This document shows, piece by piece, positions 6,424-9,323 of a stretch of 9,323 nucleotides of DNA. The position numbers were made by a program, and so were the translations under genes. The notes beneath the pieces are model-generated. The model was not told where the DNA came from, searched no databases, and saw nothing but the letters and a program-made list of their open reading frames with translations. Positions within the stretch are counted from its first letter, which is position 1, and every line of letters starts with the position of its first letter. The DNA is from Clostridia bacterium (GTDB lineage: Bacteria; Bacillota; Clostridia; RGIG6154): assembly GCA_017622395.1 (NCBI GenBank), contig JAGARF010000196.1, positions 1 through 9,323 on the forward strand, written 5' to 3'.

Positions 6424-8403
6424 CTAAAATTCTACAACAACAGAAGTATGACAATGAAGCTTTGGAACTACAAATGAAACTTTTCCTTCTTCTTGCTTAA
6501 ATTCAAGCTCCTCATTAGTTAAAGGATTGTAAACTCTTTTGATATTTTTATCTGTTTTAATTTCTGCCTTTATATTGTAAATTGGCACAATATCTTCAAT
6601 TATTTCCGCTCTGCCTTTTCTTATAGGACTTGCATAAGCAAGATTTACACAATATCTGTTTTCCTGCTGTATGATGGTTGCTCTTCCTTGGGATTCCATA
6701 CCTTCAATTTTAAGAACAGGACCGCTATACACAAGATTTAATGCAAACATAAAGTATCTTTTATTGAAAATTGAACCGTATTCTTCATATTGTTCAGGCA
6801 TATAATGAGCCATATAAACAACATTCCCTTTTTTTGCAATAGCAGGCATTTTCTTTGACTCTTTGTTGTGAGGTGTGTTTTTATGACCGCAGAAGTGTCT
6901 GTATGTTCGACTGAAATACGGAGTAATAATCTCTGCGTAAATTTCTGCATCTTTATTTTCTGTTTTATGTCCCGGGAAGCTTGAGAGCATCGGTGCATTT
7001 GGCAAATTCTCAATTTTTTCAACAGGTACGATATAGTCGCAGTCAAAATCAGGTTTACCTATATATTCAAGTCCTGTATCAATCATAAACCTGCCGTCTT
7101 TAACAAGAGAATCTCCCATAAGTAAAACTTTTCCGCCATTTGCAATATATGAATTTAAAGCTTTAAGTCCCTCTTCGTCCATCTCAGCTTTTCCTGAAAT
7201 AATTACTGTATCAAAATCCGCAAAATTATTGTTATAAACAACATCATAATCAAGTTGATTTTCAAGAAGTATTTTTGAAATACCGTTGTTTGTATCCCAA
7301 TCGTCAGTAATATAAACACCTAAATTTGAAAGAAATTTTCCGCCATAGCAGTATGGTGCAATTTCTTCAAGATAATCATAAGCAAAGCCTATGTTTTCAT
7401 AGGTCTGCATTTCCATTTCTCCGTCAGGATGCATATGGTCGCCGATAGATGCACTTGCACCATACATTGCCATTATTGCTATTTCAAACTTAAGTGCCTC
7501 TTTTGCTTTGAAACCGCCGAATTCACCCCAATCAAGATGGAACTTGCCTGTCATACCCATAAAGGGCTTGCCTTTTTTTGCAAAAAATTTCGCTCTTATA
7601 GGGAACTTGTCATATCCGCCCCAGGCAGTTGGTAAATCTTCCATTTCATAATGTGTCTGCAAGTGATGATAATCCTTTTTTCTTGGATCTGCACCGCCGC
7701 TGTTAAAGAAAATAGTTGCATCAGGATGATATTTTCTCATAATCTCTCCGCATTTTTCCATAAATGCCTGTCGCTTGATTATAAAATATCTCTTTGCATC
7801 TTCATCATCTTCAGGGTTAAGTCCCATTTCTTTCATACCCTTTAAGCAACTTTCGCAGTAACAAACCTCTCCAACAACGCAAATATCATAGAAAAGTCCG
7901 TCAATATCTTTATATCTTTTGCAAACTTCTTCAGTTATTTTGTAAATGTGATCAGTGTATCCGTTGCCGTCGTTAAGGCAAAGCATATGCCATGCACAAT
8001 GCTTTTTGGGACTATCTGGTGTTTTATCAAATTCATAATTCTCTGTTGTATGCATTGAGCCGTCTTTTCTTTTCTGAACCCACTCAGGATGGTCAATTGC
8101 GTCCTTATGAGACCAGCCTGCGGTTATGTAAACAGGTGCTCTGACGCCTACTTCGTGTGCCGCATCAATCATTGCACCTGTAAGGTCGAAATCAAGATTT
8201 GGATGCATTGTTCCTACTTCTGTAGGATAGTAGCACACACCGTGATGACACTTTGCAAAAACCGTAATACTGTCAAGATTTCCAAGCTTTATTGCTTCCT
8301 GGAAATTTTCTTTTGAGAAATTCACACCAATCCCGTCAATATCAGGTGATGTGTGAAAATCAAGATGAGTTTGTTTAAGCGGGAATTTTTTTAAATCTTT
8401 CAT
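6424..8403 (-). CDS. GHL6-type glycoside hydrolase with beta-galactosidase trimerisation-like domain (alpha-L-fucosidase candidate, GH151-like)
   Basis: 659-residue cytoplasmic protein without a signal peptide. Residues 1-350 look like the barrel of hypothetical glycosyl hydrolase 6 (GHL6): HLDFHTSPDIDGIG (13-26), CYYPTEVGTMHPNLDFDL (57-74), PVYITAGW (90-97), HPEW (105-108), DGLFYDI (168-174) and a CYCESC cluster (181-186). Residues about 358-560 resemble the class I glutamine-amidotransferase-like trimerisation domain of GH42 enzymes (NLGVYITDD, then TVIISGKAEMDEEGLKAL and GGKVLLMGDS). A small beta domain closes the protein. This architecture is shared with GH151, in which alpha-L-fucosidase activity has been described, and similar proteins are often labelled alpha-L-fucosidase. 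The activity is inferred. Acidic residues D173, E253 and E255 are candidates for catalysis, but I cannot assign them. The ATG has a clear GAGGAG ribosome binding site that overlaps the stop codon of an aldo/keto reductase remnant, suggesting a lost operon partner. Confidence 0.8.
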   Translation of the reverse strand: MKDLKKFPLKQTHLDFHTSPDIDGIGVNFSKENFQEAIKLGNLDSITVFAKCHHGVCYYPTEVGTMHPNLDFDLTGAMIDAAHEVGVRAPVYITAGWSHKDAIDHPEWVQKRKDGSMHTTENYEFDKTPDSPKKHCAWHMLCLNDGNGYTDHIYKITEEVCKRYKDIDGLFYDICVVGEVCYCESCLKGMKEMGLNPEDDEDAKRYFIIKRQAFMEKCGEIMRKYHPDATIFFNSGGADPRKKDYHHLQTHYEMEDLPTAWGGYDKFPIRAKFFAKKGKPFMGMTGKFHLDWGEFGGFKAKEALKFEIAIMAMYGASASIGDHMHPDGEMEMQTYENIGFAYDYLEEIAPYCYGGKFLSNLGVYITDDWDTNNGISKILLENQLDYDVVYNNNFADFDTVIISGKAEMDEEGLKALNSYIANGGKVLLMGDSLVKDGRFMIDTGLEYIGKPDFDCDYIVPVEKIENLPNAPMLSSFPGHKTENKDAEIYAEIITPYFSRTYRHFCGHKNTPHNKESKKMPAIAKKGNVVYMAHYMPEQYEEYGSIFNKRYFMFALNLVYSGPVLKIEGMESQGRATIIQQENRYCVNLAYASPIRKGRAEIIEDIVPIYNIKAEIKTDKNIKRVYNPLTNEELEFKQEEGKVSFVVPKLHCHTSVVVEF

Positions 8404-8413
8404 ATTTCTCTCC

Positions 8414-8509
8414 TCATTTTTCTATTATTTTATTGAATTTCTCCATATAATCTTTTATCTTTATGCTTTGAGGACAATTACCCTCACATTTTCCCCTATT
8501 AGAAAATAC
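8414..8509 (-). pseudogene. 3' remnant of a 4Fe-4S aldo/keto reductase
   Basis: Between glsA and the glycosidase, the minus strand reads RGKCEGNCPQSIKIKDYMEK and a further seven residues (FNKIIEK) before a TGA at 8414-8416. C-E-G-N-C-P-Q-x-I-x-I is the end of the ferredoxin-like cluster motif (CxxCxxCxxxCPQ) at the C-terminus of iron-sulfur aldo/keto reductases, here keeping only the last two cysteines. The frame has an in-frame stop at 8510-8512 and no start codon, and it overlaps the last codons of glsA (8499-8509), so it cannot be a gene. Its TGA runs into the glycosidase ribosome binding site (TGAGGAG), as between operon neighbours. The body of the gene seems to have been deleted. Confidence 0.7.
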
Positions 8510-9323
8510 TTAACTCAAGTTCTTGACTTAAGGCTTCAAGAGCTTTAATTCCTGCACAGCTATTACCTTTGCTGTCCAGAGCCGGCGAATAAATTCCTAT
8601 GCCCATTCTGTTTGGTACTATGGCCATTATTCCGCCGCCAACTCCGCTTTTTGCAGGTACTCCTACTGTAACGGCAAATTCACCGGAACCGTCATACATT
8701 CCGCAGTTCATTAAAACTGCATTAATATATCTGGCGTGTTTTTTATCTAGTTTTTGCTCACCTGTAATTAAGTCTTTTCCCTTATTCGCCAGAACATATG
8801 CTATCCTTGCAAGGTCGACGCTTGTAACATTAATCGAACAAGCTCTGAAATAGCAATCAAGCACTTCTTCTGCATCTTCATTTATAATTCCATAGGCTTT
8901 TAACATATAAGTAAGAGCTCTGTTCTTGTTGCCTGTCGCCTTCTCGCATTGATACACCTCTTCATTAACTTCAAGTGCGGGATTTTCTGCAATATCCCGT
9001 ACTAAATCAAGCAATCTTTTAAATTTATCCTGATATGTTTTTCCATCTATAAGTGTGCAAAGTGCAATTGCACCTGCATTTACCATAGGATTGATATGCT
9101 CACTTCTTAAAGCCTGGTCTGTATAATTAAAAGTGTCAAAAGGTTTGCCTGTAGCTTCCACACCAACAAGCTTGCGAACCTCATCTTCACCTTTATCTTC
9201 AAGTGCCCTTAACAAAATAATCGCTTTCACAATACTTTGCATAGTGAAGCATTTAGCATAATCACCTACACCAATTATTCCATTTTCTTCAGATATGACA
9301 CAAATTCCAAACTCATTTGCATC
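8499..9323 (-). CDS. glsA: Glutaminase A (5' partial)
   Basis: Hydrolyses L-glutamine to glutamate and ammonia in the cytoplasm; serine-dependent enzyme with a beta-lactamase-like fold (the GlsA/YbgJ/YlaM family). The frame is open to the window edge, so the ATG at 9240-9242 is internal: the 27 codons before it include NEFGICVISEENG and GVGDYAKCF, which match the family just ahead of the active site. In visible numbering the catalytic pair is S30-x2-K33 in MQSIVK. The family blocks HINPMVNAGAI and VPAKSGVGGGIMAIVPNRMGI are intact. 274 residues are visible of about 305-310 usual, so roughly 30 N-terminal residues lie outside. The stop at 8499-8501 falls about 95 bases before the glycosidase, with an aldo/keto reductase remnant between and no convincing terminator, so read-through into the glycosidase gene is possible. 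Confidence 0.95.
   Translation of the reverse strand, partial: DANEFGICVISEENGIIGVGDYAKCFTMQSIVKAIILLRALEDKGEDEVRKLVGVEATGKPFDTFNYTDQALRSEHINPMVNAGAIALCTLIDGKTYQDKFKRLLDLVRDIAENPALEVNEEVYQCEKATGNKNRALTYMLKAYGIINEDAEEVLDCYFRACSINVTSVDLARIAYVLANKGKDLITGEQKLDKKHARYINAVLMNCGMYDGSGEFAVTVGVPAKSGVGGGIMAIVPNRMGIGIYSPALDSKGNSCAGIKALEALSQELELSIF

Noticed and set aside
6738..7046. Minus-strand open frame of 102 codons within the GHL6 glycosidase
   Set aside because: Out-of-frame shadow; the overlapping frame continues recognisable glycosidase sequence without interruption.
8471..8486. GAGG...CCTC inverted repeat as a terminator after glsA
   Set aside because: Only four firm pairs plus weak wobbles and no T tract on the transcribed strand; it coincides with codons of the aldo/keto reductase remnant.
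8404..8512. Promoter for the GHL6 glycosidase
   Set aside because: Several AT-rich -10-like strings are present (for example TTATAT, AATAAT) but none has a -35 box at acceptable spacing.
9240..9242. ATG as the start of glsA
   Set aside because: It is the methionine of the active-site MQSIVK block; upstream codons encode conserved glutaminase sequence.

Overview
The window looks like a chromosomal stretch from an AT-rich, low-GC Gram-positive anaerobe, most likely a gut Clostridia/Eubacteriales member. The evidence is the AT-rich codon choice, strong AAAGAGGTG-type Shine-Dalgarno sequences, a prolyl-tRNA synthetase of the archaeal/eukaryal type without the bacterial editing insertion, cytosolic glycosidases, and an intergenic array of small hairpins spaced by CTTCAT. 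No tRNA, rRNA, CRISPR array, transposase or phage gene is visible. No gene-free stretch exceeds about 105 bases.

Layout. Bases 1-1379 (+) hold proS, which lacks its first ~20 codons because the window starts inside it. It runs towards a minus-strand gene cluster. The 103-base gap between them holds three CTTCAT units exactly 22 bases apart, then a 16-bp perfect hairpin that can end transcription from both sides. All other genes are on the minus strand; in order of transcription they are: glutaminase glsA (8499-9323, 5' end outside the window); a 3' remnant of an iron-sulfur aldo/keto reductase (8414-8509); a GHL6/GH151-like glycoside hydrolase (6424-8403); an LRAT-like papain-fold protein (5889-6338); then a compact operon of lacZ-type beta-galactosidase (3001-5853), PHP-domain phosphoesterase (2311-2988), VanZ-like membrane protein (1808-2287) and a two-helix membrane protein with a C-terminal zinc ribbon (1483-1815).

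How the genes may work together. The lacZ-PHP-vanZ-zinc-ribbon block has gaps of 12 and 23 bases and one 8-base overlap. It has a near-consensus promoter (TTGAAA, 17 bases, TATAAT) inside the 3' end of the LRAT-like gene, so it is probably one transcript ending at the bidirectional terminator. The two glycosidases lack signal peptides and should act on short oligosaccharides taken up into the cell; a fucosidase plus a galactosidase would fit trimming of fucosylated galactosides, but no transporter or regulator is in the window to confirm this. The LRAT-like gene sits alone between them, behind a hairpin that buries its own ribosome binding site while a possible promoter lies inside that same hairpin.

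Most worth a second look: the aldo/keto reductase tail left between glsA and the glycosidase; the hairpin/promoter arrangement ahead of the LRAT-like gene; the 22-base CTTCAT array; and the VanZ-like gene, whose only standard start codon lies inside its own Shine-Dalgarno, suggesting an ATT start. I see no clear evidence of a wholly new multi-gene system.
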